This document shows positions 12,034 to 23,584 of a stretch of DNA of 64,000 nucleotides, piece by piece (position 1 is the stretch's first letter; each line of letters opens with the position of its first letter). Location: the NCBI GenBank assembly GCA_026182355.1, contig JAPFBL010000009.1, forward strand, positions 682,001 to 746,000, in the 5' to 3' direction. The position numbers and the translations under genes are program-made. The notes beneath the pieces were generated by a model. The model did not search any database and was not told the origin of the DNA. It saw nothing but the letters and a program-made list of their open reading frames with translations. This DNA is from Hermatobates lingyangjiaoensis. Its lineage: Eukaryota; Arthropoda; Insecta; Hemiptera; Hermatobatidae.

Positions 12034-13500
12034 TAAAATAAATATGTATTTAATCTTTCCAATCACAGATTAAAATATTTATCAAATCTAATTTTACCAA
12101 GGATAACTTTACTTGAGCATGCTTTGTTTCCGCATGCATACCAACTACAATGATATTCATGACGTTTTTGTAAATTTTTAAAAGGAACGCATGTTTATGT
12201 AAATCAGTTTGGAAATGTCACAATATTCAGTTCTTCTGAATGCATTTTTAACCAGTACCGTTGGTTTTATCAGTACATCTCTGTTAAATTCACAAGGTCA
12301 TCTTGTTTTATATATTAATTTCATTAAGTTTTTCAGAACACTGTTTTTACCTTGTTTTCTTTACCTTGGTTATCTGAACCTTTTAAAACATTGATAAATT
12401 TAACTTCGATCGAGCCATTTTGTATTGCTACTAACTCATTTCAAATTTACCACTTTAAAAACAAAGACTAGTTGATATAATACAAATTATTTATGGAAAA
12501 GCCTGCTTGCTTCAGAAAGCCTACTAATACAGCAAGTAATAACGTTCCTTCTTTCCCTTTAGAATTGTTACAGTATTTCTGACACAAAGTTACATGACCA
12601 GGTTGGCATAACGGAAGGAGCGACCCAGAAACATGACTGAATAGAAACTACTGATTGAATCCGACAAATTTGGGGTAAGCATTTCCATCACATATTAGTA
12701 TTTGCATTATTCTGACTATTTTGGTGTCCAACCGCACTTTTTAACTTAAAACCATTGTGACGACCTCTTAAAATTATTTTAAGATATTAATTTATATCTT
12801 ATAATTTATATATTAAATGTTAAAAAAAAATATATTTATAAATATAATAAGAATTACGGGTTTGTTTTGTTTCCCGTAATATTTGCACTTGTCCAAGAGT
12901 CGCACATTTTGGAACTCATATCTAGATAATAAAAATTACTGAAATAATATGAGTCATATCAATTTCAATGCATAATATCAATTTGGATCAATACTTCTAA
13001 TTGTTTGAAGAGTCTTTTTTTTCATATATTATCCCAGTAATAAGTCCAAATGCTAGTTTTGATTGCATTTTTTGTCAATAGTAAAATTAATAATACAACT
13101 AATTTTTATGCTTCATTAAAACGATAGTTTTATTTAAATGATAGTTTTCATTTACACTGAAATATAGCAGTGTATTTTTCATAGCTGTAATATCAAATGC
13201 TATAATTTTGGTAGAGTTCGCATAAGAAAAGTTCGAGTAAGCCACATACTTTTCTTAACAGAATCGAATGACTAAACACCAGTGACTCAGTTGTTTTGTT
13301 ACTTTGTGTGTGTAAATAAATTGAAGCATTTTTCCTCCAAAAATTCGTCAAGAGGTCATGGAACCTATGTATTTGTTAGAATTATGTTAACAATACACAA
13401 AAACATAATTTTGAAAATGCCTCAAACTGCGCCATTTTTGACAATAATAACTTGTGAAGCGCATACTAAACTCAAGTAATGGCATAGATTTGTTGAAGGT
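12030..13500. other. Gene-free stretch
   Basis: No supportable gene. A short SINE-head-like string (GGTTGGCATAACGGAAGG) near 12600 lacks a B box and family body, so it is not called. Confidence 0.4.
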
Positions 13501-13690
13501 GGTTGATTGGCGGCGATGAGAGGTCGATGTTCGAGGACAAGCCAAGTTCGGCTGAGGAGGCTTCGCAGATTAACTGCAGACCGACTCGTTAGGCGGCGAG
13601 AGTTTGAGAGGTCGTCGTGCTACTTGCTCCTCCCCTCGATCGCTAAGCCCGCAAGAGTTATGCCCGCTGACCTCCAGACCCTCATTATTC
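13501..13690 (+). other. Isolated GC-rich pocket
   Basis: A CpG-bearing pocket (GGCGGCGATGAGAGGTCG, CTGAGGAGGCTTCGCAG) stands out from its AT-rich flanks. One frame is open from about 13507 for 144 codons but is arginine/leucine-rich in the GC pocket and low complexity afterwards. Another frame gives a short acidic stretch, FEDKPSSAEEASQ. It could be a first exon, a lncRNA exon or a decayed repeat; no family was recognised. Confidence 0.2.
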
Positions 13691-13991
13691 TTAGTCATTT
13701 TCTTCAACAATCACTACTCATTCCGCTCTTTGTCCCTCTTTTGCAAATATTTCCAAGATTTTTGAATTATTCTCACTCCCGTCATCACTTTTTCACAATC
13801 TCACTTAAAGATAAAGAGTTCTTGGAATGCTTGAAATTATCCTCATTCTTTATAATTTGTTTTTCAGTTTCAATACGCTGTCTCAAAGTATGTCAACTCT
13901 GTTCGAACGGTTTGGAATATATTTCCTTGCAAACTGAGTAAAGTGAATATAAACATTCAGTCAATTGCACATTTTTTATTAACATTTTTCT

Positions 13992-14318
13992 TTTAGCGCT
14001 AGGGGGCCAGGTTAGCTAAGAGACAACCTGGTATGTTTAGGGTTCAGTATCCACTCTGGTCCTCGATTTATTCACGTGGGAGTTAAATAAATCTGAGCAA
14101 GTCAACCCTCAAGAGGACGTTAAGCCATCGGTCCCGAGCCTGTGCGATGAAAGGTACTCGTTCAAAATCACTACTCTAAATGCACTTGAGTTAGGCAAAT
14201 TTAGGACTCATAATGTAGAATCAGTCTTCATTGTGTGGTATCACAAATGCGATGTTCGGTCTATGTGTGTTCCACTTGTGGGGGACTGCCAATGCAACCT
14301 AACCTTTATTTAGCACTA
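13992..14318 (+). mobile_element. tRNA-derived SINE with target duplication
   Basis: Body 14002-14308. Flanks TTTAGCGCTA (13992-14001) and TTTAGCACTA (14309-14318) match at 9 of 10 positions. The head GGGGGCCAGGTTAGCTAAG carries a weakened A box, and the B-box region GGGTTCAGTATCC is recognisable. The body shares CTCGATTTATTCACG, AGAGGACGTTAAGCC and CACTTGAGTTAGGC with the other copies. It ends with an ACTGCCAATGCAACCTAACC block that also appears in the fragment at 26820. Confidence 0.82.
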
Positions 14319-15282
14319 AAAAGGTTCATCACCTTTGGACAACAGTACTGAGAGAGCGGAGGAACCTGGAGAGGATATCTGTAGACTTGCTGGAATTACT
14401 TTTTTTAGTATGCATAGACGTAAACTCTAAAAGAAAGGAACCATCTTTTGAATACTGAACCACATATCAGAAAAAATGACCAACCGCAACAATACTCGTA
14501 AATTATTACGCCCTATCATTACAACATAAACATTATTGTCCTTTTCATTATTTATCTATCATATAATTTTATTTATGATATGTTTTATATGGATTATGTT
14601 TAAAATTTATTTGTTTAGTTTACTATTTATAAAATAATAGAGAAAAATTCTGATGTTTTAAACTCAACTTCACCATAATTAAACTTATTATCCAATTAAT
14701 TGCTTCGTTTTAATGTGGTTTGCCACATACTGCTAAACAACATTTTGTACTACATAAAAAAGTACATGGCATATTTGTTTAGGACAATTGGAAAACATAT
14801 TTTCAATAATCAAGAATGAAATCAATGAACAATGTCTTATTGATGTTAAAGACAGTGGTCAATAACGAAAGGAAAGACGAAACATTAGCAAAGATTTGAA
14901 TCCATTTCAAGATATCTTTACGTTTCATACATTAGAGAAACAGAATCCCCTTAAAAAAGTTTTGGTTTGTCCAAAAAAATTCGTCACAAGTAAACTCAGC
15001 CACCATAAGACATAATGAGTTGAAACTTTGACAGTAGGTTTGTATGTCTATCTTAAAATCTAAGCTTTGAATGGATTAAAAATTTAACGTAGAAACGAAG
15101 TTATAAACTTTTAAGCCGTCTTTGGCTAACTTCACAGATATGTTTATTTTGAAAATTATACAGGTATAGCAACAAGTAGGTATTGTTAGTTGATATCAAT
15201 TTCATTTTAAACTTGATGTCCCCAGCAAGAGATAATTGACAGGGTGTCTCCCGAAGTTCATGATCTGCCATCTATTCAGAAT
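14319..15282. other. Intergenic, nothing recognised
   Basis: No supportable reading frame. It could hold decayed upstream parts of the Helitron whose helicase fragment follows, but I see no matching peptide. Confidence 0.35.
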
Positions 15283-15905
15283 AAATAGCTTTGTGAACGA
15301 GTAATTTACAACCCCTGCTAATGAACAGCGGGAAAAATTAACAAACAAGTTCTTATGCTATATCAAGCCGAAGAAAGAGTCAGTAAATAGAGTGATTAGT
15401 GATGAGGAAGCAATTCATTATATAACTCAATTTCTTGACTCCATGACTGCTCCTGGACTGCCTGCTCATGAGTAAGAACTTAAAGTAGAGGCACCAATCA
15501 TGCTGCAATTTAGTAGCAGTAACAAATTTCATGTTACGAAACTTGAGTGCCCAAAAATGTGCAACGGGACACGACTCTGAGTTCGTGGTTTGCTGAGATA
15601 CGCCATAGAGGCGGACATCATGACAGGCCGTGATACTGGGGAGTCTATGTGTATACTACACATGCCATTGATTCCAAACCACTATCCATTTCTATTCAAA
15701 CGATTGCAATGTCCCGTCATCGTCTGTTTCGTAATGACGTTAACTAAGTTGCAAGGGAAACTCTATCTACCGCAGGAATTGAAGTGAGAAAGACCAAGTT
15801 TTTCTCACATGGCCAACTGTAGTTTGCCTGCTCAGGAGTCAGAGGTTTCAACTCTCTGTTTTTCCATCTTCCTGCAGGACAGACAGCTAATTTGTGTATG
15901 TAGAG
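15283..15905 (+). pseudogene. Helitron helicase (Pif1-type) C-terminal fossil
   Basis: Conceptual translation in shifting frames gives the C-terminal helicase block of Helitron Rep-helicases. In order I see: a region around SDEEAIHYITQFLDSM with APGLPAHE, a CNGTRL motif at about 15555, ADIMTGRDTGES, a PLIPNHYPFLFKRLQCPV-type block, FVMTLTKLQGK in place of the usual AMTINKSQGQ, then SFSHGQL and PAGQTAN. In the family this part holds the last helicase motifs, which couple ATP hydrolysis to strand unwinding in rolling-circle transposition. Frameshifts and stops (for example after PAHE and after the KLQGK block), and loss of the Rep domain, show it is dead. 15590-15787 is the longest open remnant. 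The 3' end of the same element is probably at 16006-16033. Confidence 0.82.
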
Positions 15906-16005
15906 GCATTTACTTTACACTGTACTAATATGATATTTTCTACTATTCTGTAACTTCTAATGATATTTTGGAATACCATGTATCATCTCCAATTTTTGAA
16001 AAAGT

Positions 16006-16033
16006 ACCTGCCAAAGACAGGCACGTCTGCTAC
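16006..16033 (+). mobile_element. Probable Helitron 3' terminus
   Basis: About 100 bp past the helicase remnant is a hairpin, ACCTGCC-loop-GGCACGT with one C/C mismatch, closely followed by CTGCTAC and then T. Helitrons typically end with a short GC-rich hairpin a few bases before CTRR and insert before T. The terminal CTAC deviates from CTRR, consistent with decay. Confidence 0.5.
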
Positions 16034-16084
16034 TTAATTATAACTTAACTGGATAATTATATAACTCTTTAATTAATACACTAA

Positions 16085-16545
16085 TTAATTATAACACTTA
16101 ATATTCATTGACCCCTCTTTTGTCACATATCTTTTATCCAGTATATTCATCGACTCCCTTGGCCTCCAAGGTTCGATATAAACCCCTTTGGAGACCTCTG
16201 ATTTAAATACAGAAATAAAAGACAGTTATGTTCCACTTTTCAACAAATAATGATAACATGCCTATATTACTTTTCATGCCACAGTTATGAGAGTCACATT
16301 TCATGTTTTCCTAAATTATTCTAGCCAACTACTTGTAGTTAAATTCTGTTCCAGAAGTCTAATAATATTCACCGAATCGAATACATTATATATGCATTTG
16401 AGTTTGTATACATTCAACTACGAACACTTAATATTTATTGACCCCTCTTTCACTAATATGAACTTATCGACCTCTAGTAAATTCATAACCACCTTAGCCC
16501 TCAAGGGTCGATATAGACCACTTTGGAGACGCCTTACCTAATACT
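16085..16545 (+). repeat. Duplicated ~110-bp degenerate repeat pair
   Basis: Two related segments (about 16097-16205 and 16428-16545) share ACTTAATATT(C/T)ATTGACCC, a GTCGATATA..CC block and CTTTGGAGAC. Part of the same string (TTAATATTTATTGATCC) recurs inside the 97-bp tandem repeat at 50382. The nature of the repeat is unknown. Confidence 0.5.
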
Positions 16546-16549
16546 TGAT

Positions 16550-18125
16550 AAAAGAGTTATAACTACATGGACATTGCAGAAGAAACCCTGTTAGTTATAT
16601 AGAGGCTCCTTATGATTACATTTCCCAGAAACAGTTTAATCCACTTCTTAGCACACACATCTTGATTAATCATCTCCTCATTTCTACTTCAAGAATCAAA
16701 AGTGATGACGTTTTACTAGGATTACTCCAACTTTAAATCATTTGCGCAACCATGTATCAATAAATTCAATCAATCTGTCCCAAATTTTTAGAATGAAGAA
16801 AAGATGAAGATGTACTGATTTTTTTATAGCATTATAATGATTCCGAAGTTTTTTTTTTATTTTAATTGAAATTATTAGTATTTTTATAAGTTAAGTTGTA
16901 GTTTAGAACGTGAAAGTAACATTTGGCATATTTCTGTTCTCTCTCTAATGAATTTGCTCATAAATACCAAACAGCAACAGGGTTACGGTATTGACCACCT
17001 CGAGGTAACAGATAAGAGAAACTACGCTATTTGCCAATGTTCTAATACCAACAGGTCGAGGACAAAAGCAAACTTTGTTCAGTTTTTTATCTTCTTTCAA
17101 CTCATGAAAAAGACGAACTATTTACCTTACACTTCAAACGAAACCCAAGTCTTGTTACCTACTTTAAAAAGTTAAACAATCTTCTCGACCTTTTTTATCA
17201 CCTCAATTTTAAAGAATAAATGTTTTCTGTTATTTTTAAGCAAACAAATATTCTTCATATTTTGCAATATAATGAATGGGTTATTTATGCTTTGTCCAAA
17301 ATGAGGATTTGTCTTTTCAAGACTCATTCAATTTTAAAATCCCCTCAAATTATACTTCTCAAATAAAATTATAACTTATTTTGTGTTTACTCCTTTGTTA
17401 TACTAGGTTAGTTGGAGAAACAAATAAAAATGAAAATAAGTTGGAAAAAAAAAGAAAATAAAATTAAATTAATCTAATAATTATATAGATCCCGAGTAAT
17501 AATTGGGAATTAAACATAAATAAAATTCTCTGATTCTTATTTATAGTTAGAAATAAATATTCTAAATATATACTCTAAAAATGTTTAAAATAATAATTCA
17601 GCCAATTGTACGTTTTATCTCTTTCTGAGAAAATTGGTTGCAAAGGTTCCATTTCTTTTAACGGCCACAAAAAACTTCTATGATATATAGCAGGACATCA
17701 TTTTTAACGCACTCTATGGATTCAGAAATTATTCTGTTTTGATGAACAAAAGTAATTTTCAATTGGGCTAATTATTTAGTATTAAGTTTTGCACGAAACG
17801 AGCTATGCACGACGAAGTTACGAAGACAGTCCATACTACCACAAAACTAAGGTGGATATCAAAAACGAGTAATATTTAATAATGGAAAAATAAATAAAAC
17901 TATAATTTTATTATTTTCTTCAATAAGTTCAGTCCAAAATTAAATTTGGTCTGTTTATAGACTCTCAAAAAATTAAACATTCACAGGTTATTTTATTTTA
18001 TTCACAGGCTATTTTACACTTCAAGGTTTTAGACATGCAAGGAATTTTGTTTACTTGAATTTTAGAATCACCTTTTATAAAAGAAACTCTTAATTTCTAT
18101 TAAATTATACAATATTCATTGAATA
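16550..18125. other. Gene-free AT-rich stretch
   Basis: No supportable gene, repeat or RNA. Confidence 0.4.
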
Positions 18126-18129
18126 TGTG

Positions 18130-18770
18130 TTAGAAGATTTCCGTTATCACTTACTTTCTTCCATTACTCACCACCTCTTAGTGCTCATTCCTTTTCCTTT
18201 TTCTCCGCAGTCTTTTGCTTTTCTACCCTCAGTCTCTCACTCTCTTCCCTTTCTCCTTTTCCCTCTCTTTCTCCCTCATCTTATCACTTTTTCCTTTTCA
18301 CTCCTCTCTCTCAATCATCATATCACTCTCCTACTCCACTCTTTCTCCCTCATCCCATCACACCTCTTCTCACCTACTTTTTCACCCTCAATCTATCGCT
18401 TACTCTTATCCCTGTCTCTTTTCATCTTATCACCCTTTCCTTTCTGCTCCCCTCTCTTTCATCACATCACTCTCTACTTGACCCCTCTTTCTACCTGAAT
18501 CTATGTCTCCCTACATTTTCTCTCTTTCTTCCTCATCCTACAAGTTCTCTCCTCTATCTCTCTCTCTCATCCTACACTTTCTATCCACCCTCTCTTTTTC
18601 TTTTCATGTCATCACTCTCCTCTCTTTTTTTTCCTCATTCTATCACTCTTATACTCTCCCTCATACACACTACTCTCTTTGCTTCTTCCTCATCCTATTT
18701 CCCTCTTTTTCCCTCACATTATCGATCTTTGAACTTCTTCCATTCCTTCTGTTTGTGTTTCTCACTTATG
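18130..18770. repeat. Pyrimidine-rich tract (degenerate tandem repeat)
   Basis: About 640 bp in which the plus strand is overwhelmingly C/T, with recurring motifs such as CATCACATCACTCTC, CTTTCTCCCTCATC and TCACTCTCCTCTC at irregular spacing. Overlapping open frames of 60-136 codons exist in several frames only because CT-rich DNA contains few stop codons. It is best read as a decayed satellite or polypurine/polypyrimidine tract. Confidence 0.7.
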
Positions 18771-19065
18771 TCATTTCGAATAGGTTGAATACATTGAATA
18801 TGCATATCTGTAGGATATATGTAAAAAACATTAATTCTGACGTTTTCATCTTTAATACTTTCCATTGTTATTTAACACTGAAAAACAATAGTTTCACATA
18901 TGGAAAGTTTTAAATGTTTCCATTTGGAAAAATAAGTTTGGGTATTAAATCGTATAATCGAAACTATGATAAGATTAGCGAGTTTGTTGATTCCTTTATT
19001 AAAGGACAATTCCTTTATTGTTTTTGAGTTCGAAGAATTTTTCAAAGTGTATACAATCTGGCCAG

Positions 19066-19208
19066 AGATGGGAGTTGGAGAGGAGCCAGAATTTGTGGAA
19101 ACACGACCAGAGTGGCTGCGTGTGGATGAGCAGCAGCGCGGAACAGCGCGAAGGACGCTATCCATCAAGAACCTCTGTAGGTCTTCAACCAGCAAACTCT
19201 TAAAGTAG
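19066..19208 (+). CDS. Exon-like open segment, unrecognised
   Basis: A locally GC-rich segment open on the plus strand, with a protein-like acidic and then basic composition (GVGEEPEFVETRPEWLRV, then RRTLSIKNLCRS) ending in TAA. It is preceded by TCTGGCCAG, a possible splice acceptor, and the methionine at 19069 could be internal or a start. No family was recognised and there is no matching second exon with certainty. It may be a terminal exon of a host gene, a retrocopy, or chance. Confidence 0.25.
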
Positions 19209-19209
19209 C

Positions 19210-19790
19210 ATTGAAACTGTGGGACTTCTCACAACAGGTTTGCTACAATCCTTACTGCAAAAAAAAAACCAGATCTTTTTATGGAAATTCAGATTTGAGG
19301 TCATTCCATATTTCTTTTTAATTAATCAGAGATAGTTTGAGTTCAGCAAATTGAAACGATAGATTCGTTTTTTTAATTTTAATAAAACACTTAAACACTT
19401 TCTATAAATAGTAAAATATTTCTTTTGTATTTAGATTAATTCAATCATCTACCAACGATTGAACGCATTTTAGAAACCTATTGGTGGTACAAAACTTTTG
19501 AACTAAAAATTATCCCATTTATCCAACTAAAATGAAATTTTCAAGCAAACGACATGATCATGTCTTTCTTAAGAACAAGAAATGAATAGGAGCTCAGGCT
19601 TCCAAAGAAATGAATCTGATGACCAACTAAAATCACAGACATAAGAAATCGAAATAATGATAGCTGAGAAAGTGGAATAGTTTAATTTGATATAAAGATT
19701 TTTTTATGTTTTTTTCTGTTATATAGTGTTTTGTTTGTTGCTTATTTTATAATACCCACACATATATGCTTTCCCATTTAGTTTCTTCCG
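19210..19790. other. Intergenic, nothing recognised
   Basis: No supportable features. Confidence 0.4.
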
Positions 19791-19794
19791 TGGT

Positions 19795-20092
19795 TAAAAG
19801 TGTGGTTCATTTATTATTCCACACCTAGTTTAGTAATGTGCAAGCCACATTTCCTGGTTGATTTCACATTGGGAGTCCTAAATTTTGCCTAGTTCAAGTG
19901 TATTTAGAATGGACATCTTTTAACGAGTACCTGACATCGTACACATTCGGACCGACGGCTTAACGTCCTCTCCGTGAGACGTTGTGCTCAGATTTATTCA
20001 CCTTCCACGTGAAAAAATCGAGGACGAGAGTGACAATCGAACTATCATTCATCCAGTACAGAGGCGACTATGCAAGCCTCTGGGCTACTCTT
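19795..20092 (-). mobile_element. tRNA-derived SINE, minus strand
   Basis: Read on the minus strand: a tRNA-like head with TAGCCCAGAGG and GTTCGATTGTCAC (A/B-box remnants), CCTCGATTTTTTCACGTGG, GGAGAGGACGTTAAGCCGTC, GTACGATGTCAGGTACTCG, ACACTTGAACTAGGC, then a tail with GGAATAATAAATGAACC. This is a fuller copy of the body than the one at 5105. No target duplication was fixed. The overlapping plus-strand open frame at 19982-20275 is a shadow of this repeat. Confidence 0.72.
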
Positions 20093-20502
20093 ATTGTACA
20101 AAATGATTTCATTTATTTCTTATCAGAATTTGTACAAACAAGTGTAGTATCAGATTTTAATTTACAAAGTTATCTCAATTGTAGCAACGAAAATATCTAT
20201 TTTATAATGATTTCAGTAGTTGAAATAATTACAGTCTTGAATATTTCAGATCATATTACTTTCAAAATGAAATAATAATAAAATCCGAGTTTCCACAGTA
20301 TTTTTATTTGCTTTAAAATAGTGAAGTTTAAATTTTTAATAATCTCATCTTATATATCTAATTCGACTGTGGATAAAGCTTATTTGCATTAAAAGTTTAA
20401 ACTTTTTCTTTTATTTCAAACAGTCTTTCTTACAAGAAATAATTTTTTACTGGTGTCATTCTTGTCGCAAGTGAATTTTATTTGCATCTCAGGAGACTGT
20501 AA

Positions 20503-20612
20503 ATGGCGTCAGCAGAGCAGAAAAAAGAAATGAGACCGGTTAGAAAGGGTACAATGGGTATGTCGGAAGTGAGCTTTGACGCAAGGAGAATAGGCCGAGA
20601 GAATGCACGGCG
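20503..20612 (+). CDS. Possible first coding exon, unrecognised
   Basis: An ATG in good initiation context (GTAAATGG) opens a hydrophilic, CpG-containing frame beginning MASAEQKKEMRPVRKG and continuing through SFDARRIGRENARRQ. It reaches CGGCGACAG followed by GTAGGG, a plausible splice donor at about 20612. The codons after the donor become proline/glycine-rich and run to a stop at 20709. Local GC is well above the flanks. No family was recognised and no downstream exon could be paired. It is the best host-gene candidate in the window, but weak. Confidence 0.3.
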
Positions 20613-20719
20613 ACAGGTAGGGGACTGGAGTCTCCCCGGGACCGCCCCACCGCCAATCCAGTCCTCCAAGCAGCATTCACCTATCTTATTTTACCAATCC
20701 TTTTCATAAAACACGCCTA

Positions 20720-21920
20720 TCCACATGAAAAAAATCATCTACAATAAACACTCATTGATTCATCAAAAACCAGTTATAATGTGAATTCTGCAGTGTACTA
20801 TTAATAGAAAACAAATCTGTTATTAAGCTTCAAGTAATATTATGAAGTTTCTGAATTTTGTAGTTTAAGCAAAACGAGGTTACCTAGACTAGGGACTAAC
20901 GACGCAGTATGCTCCGACCCTCAGGGGTCCATGAGTAAAAATAGTATTTTGATAGGCAGAAATGGGGGTCCTCGTAAAATTTAAACAGAATTTATTAGTA
21001 AAGAAAAATACATCAATAACGTTGCCAGCAGTATGGTCCAATATTGAAATAGTAATATTAAACATCAAACACAAAATTTTCAATAATTTGGCATTATCAT
21101 CAGATAAATAAAATGGCGTATTGCACTTTGATACTTTGGAAATTTGATACATCTTTACAATTTATTTCCATAAATTATATAAAATATTTTTAACTTCCTT
21201 GTATTTGAAACCTATGTTTTGAATATAACATAATTATTTCATTGTTAAATTTATTTATATTTTTTATATCCTTTACATGGTATAATTGGTTTTATACGTT
21301 ATGGGGAGTGCAATGATATTAACATAACCCTTTGGGGGTGCCAAGCAAACAGAAGTCCACAACGTTTGTACTATGTATAACAAATTATACATAATTATCT
21401 AAAATACTTTTAATTTCAAAGATACATAAACAAATTTTTAAAAGTGTATATTTCTTTATATGTTGAATATCGCCGTTGAGTCTTCAAGTTTCTATGCGAC
21501 ATCCAACAGATTGAGGACAGAGAGTAGGTTACAGTAGTAGTTTCCAATTGTTTTAACTTATAATAGTTATGTCTGTTCCTAGATAGGTTGTGTTTAAGGC
21601 AAATGACATATGTTTACTGTAGTTTGCCATCATTTTTAATTCCTTTGTCAACACAACTTCAATTTTAGATGTGTTAAAATTTAAATCGCTTTTACTTCAA
21701 TCAATTGGTGAAATTAGGAACGCAAAATTTATTAAGAGTAGATGGAAAATATATATGTCTATAGTTTACTAAGAGTAGTAGTATATTTCTATATAATCGT
21801 TTCAACTTTGAATTCAAATAACTTTTTTACTAGCACTTCTACATATACTAAATTCCACAGCAGCGACCTCGTACATCTGACCAAAAATATAATATCATGT
21901 TAAACTTCTATCATACCTTG
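20720..21920. other. Gene-free stretch
   Basis: Strings around 20915 (CCGACCCTCAGGGGTCC) and 21335 (CCCTTTGGGGGTGCC) resemble subterminal parts of hAT MITEs such as the one at 22362, but no termini could be fixed. Confidence 0.35.
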
Positions 21921-21924
21921 CATA

Positions 21925-22090
21925 TCTGTGGTGGAGTCGCTCGACCGGTTTCGCAAAGGCTGCATCATCACTGGAACTAAACTTAGTTTCACTTTAGGCT
22001 AAACTTTAACTCAGTGATGATGGAGGCTAAAGGATGCATGATGATGCAACCTTTGTGAAACCGGTCGGACGACTACACCAGAGAAATACG
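21925..22090. repeat. Inverted repeat carrying two hammerhead-like remnants (class I)
   Basis: The left arm on the minus strand and the right arm on the plus strand both carry TGATGATGCA, a short loop, then GAAACCGGTCG and a GACTCCACC/GACTACACC block. The left core reads GUGAUGA with extra U, stem II GCA..UGC, GAA, palindrome ACCGGT and C at the cleavage position. I do not see a convincing stem I, and C3 of the core is changed to G. The fragments point away from each other, as in other PLE palindromes. Confidence 0.5.
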
Positions 22091-22353
22091 AGGTATCACC
22101 TCGGAAGTTTATTATAATATTATCTTTAGTAACCTGTATAGTACTAACAATATGCATGCATTTTTTAACTAAAAATAATTTATTTGAGATTTTTTTATAT
22201 ATTAATTACGGTTATGTACATTTTCAAACTCCAAATGTAAGGAATTACAAATGGATGATAGAGTATTATTTTTTTTTTAAAATTAATGAAAACGTTCAAA
22301 ATATTACTATCCGTACAATATATGTAGCCAGGATGCTTCAGCCATGCAGGATG

Positions 22354-22765
22354 GTATAGACCAGGGCTCTTCAAAATGGGGGTCCGACCCCAAGGGAGGT
22401 CGTGAGATGCTTCAAACACATTATGAATGTATTGATAATTCACATTTTAAACATGAGAATATCCATTCACGTGATTTCTATTAATTGTTCTTTTATACTT
22501 ATGTTAGGTAATGTTAGATATGGAATCATTTCTGAGACCCGCCATAACCAAAATCGAACCAAGATTTGATCTCTGTGCGAGAATATGCAAGCATATCCAC
22601 ATCCGTCATATTAAAGGTAATGCCACTTTTTTATTTTTTTATCTACTTAATATCTGTAGTCATAAATTTTACTAAATTTTTATTTTAGTCCCTAGGTGTT
22701 TGCAAAAAATTTGGAAATGCAAAGTGGGTCGCGATGAAAAAAGTTTGAAGATCACTGCTATAAAC
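22354..22765. mobile_element. hAT-type MITE with 8-bp target duplication
   Basis: Body 22362-22757 (396 bp). The left terminus CAGGGCTCTTCAAA and the right terminus (reverse strand CAGTGATCTTCAAA) match at 12 of 14 positions. The flanks GTATAGAC (22354-22361) and CTATAAAC (22758-22765) match at 6 of 8, the duplication length of the hAT superfamily. Subterminal GGGGGTCCGACCCC and GTGGGTCGCGATG are typical of this MITE type. It is non-coding, so it would depend on a transposase in trans. Confidence 0.8.
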
Positions 22766-22769
22766 CATG

Positions 22770-23324
22770 GTTGTACTTCACAGGGTGATGAGGTGTGAGT
22801 TAATTTCACTTAACAATCCATTGCCCAGATATTCTACAGTTGATTTGTTCATATCATAGTAATAACTGCAGCGTTGTTTAGATCATATTGTTTAAGGAAA
22901 TAAAAAAATAAGTTGGTTGATCGCTAATATCAAAATGACCTTGAAGCTGGTTTGCATTTTGCTCAGCTGGCCCAGTTGAGGACCATCATCAGGAACTTCC
23001 CGACCATGAGGGTTACGAAAAATCAGCCGAACAAACATAACCGAGAAGTCTGAGTTTCCTCCCAATATTATGAACTTCCTACTCACGAGTAAAAATAATA
23101 TTTTGGTAGAAATCATAATTAATATTATTAAGAATATTAACATTTCAACTCTAAATGTTAGGAATGTGAGGAATGTGTGGACCACATTCATTTTATCATG
23201 TAAAAAAGTTTATATAACAGTACAACAGTACTGTTGTACTGTTGTTTTTGTTGTAAACAAAAATATATATTGTTTAGTATATATATATATATATTATAAA
23301 CAATAATAATTCTCGACCGTACGA
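22770..23324. other. Mostly unrecognised; short palindrome at 23219-23245
   Basis: Contains CAACAGTACTGTTG, a perfect short palindrome, and a TA run at 23279-23294. A minus-strand CTGATGATGGTCC string at about 22975-22995 resembles a hammerhead core but lacks the rest. Confidence 0.4.
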
Positions 23325-23572
23325 CGGATATATAACTGAAAAAGATAAATCAGGATGCAGTCAGTTTCTTCCACTCCCAATCAATCTCTCATTGCTGAGA
23401 TTGATTCAAAATCTTTTTTAAAGGCAAAAGTTTGAAAATAAACGAACTATTACAAATATTCTTTCTTTTACCATTGAAAAAGATTTTGAATAAAATCGAA
23501 ACGTCGGCAATGAGAGTTTGACTGAAAGTGGAAGAAACTGACCACATCCCGATTTATCTATTTTAGTTATAT
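23325..23572. repeat. Inverted repeat of a PLE 3' end, class J
   Basis: The arms share ATATATAACT at the outer ends, GATAAATC, GTCAGTTTCTTCCACT and CTCTCATTGC towards the centre. The right arm reads on the plus strand ATTGAAAAAGA-TTTTGAATAAAAT-CGAAACGTCGGCAATG. It has GAA, palindrome ACGT, C at the cleavage position and a stem I relation CATTG/CAATG, but the core is degraded (CUGANGA not preserved). TA runs lie on both outer sides. Confidence 0.6.
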
Positions 23573-23584
23573 ATACATAAATGA

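Noticed and set aside
18127..18913. Three overlapping open frames up to 136 codons
   Set aside because: Low-complexity S/L/F-rich translation of a CT-rich tract where stop codons are rare.
22960..23010. Minus-strand CTGATGATGGTCC as another hammerhead
   Set aside because: A partial stem II (GGTCC/GGGCC) exists, but GAA, palindrome and stem I partner are missing.
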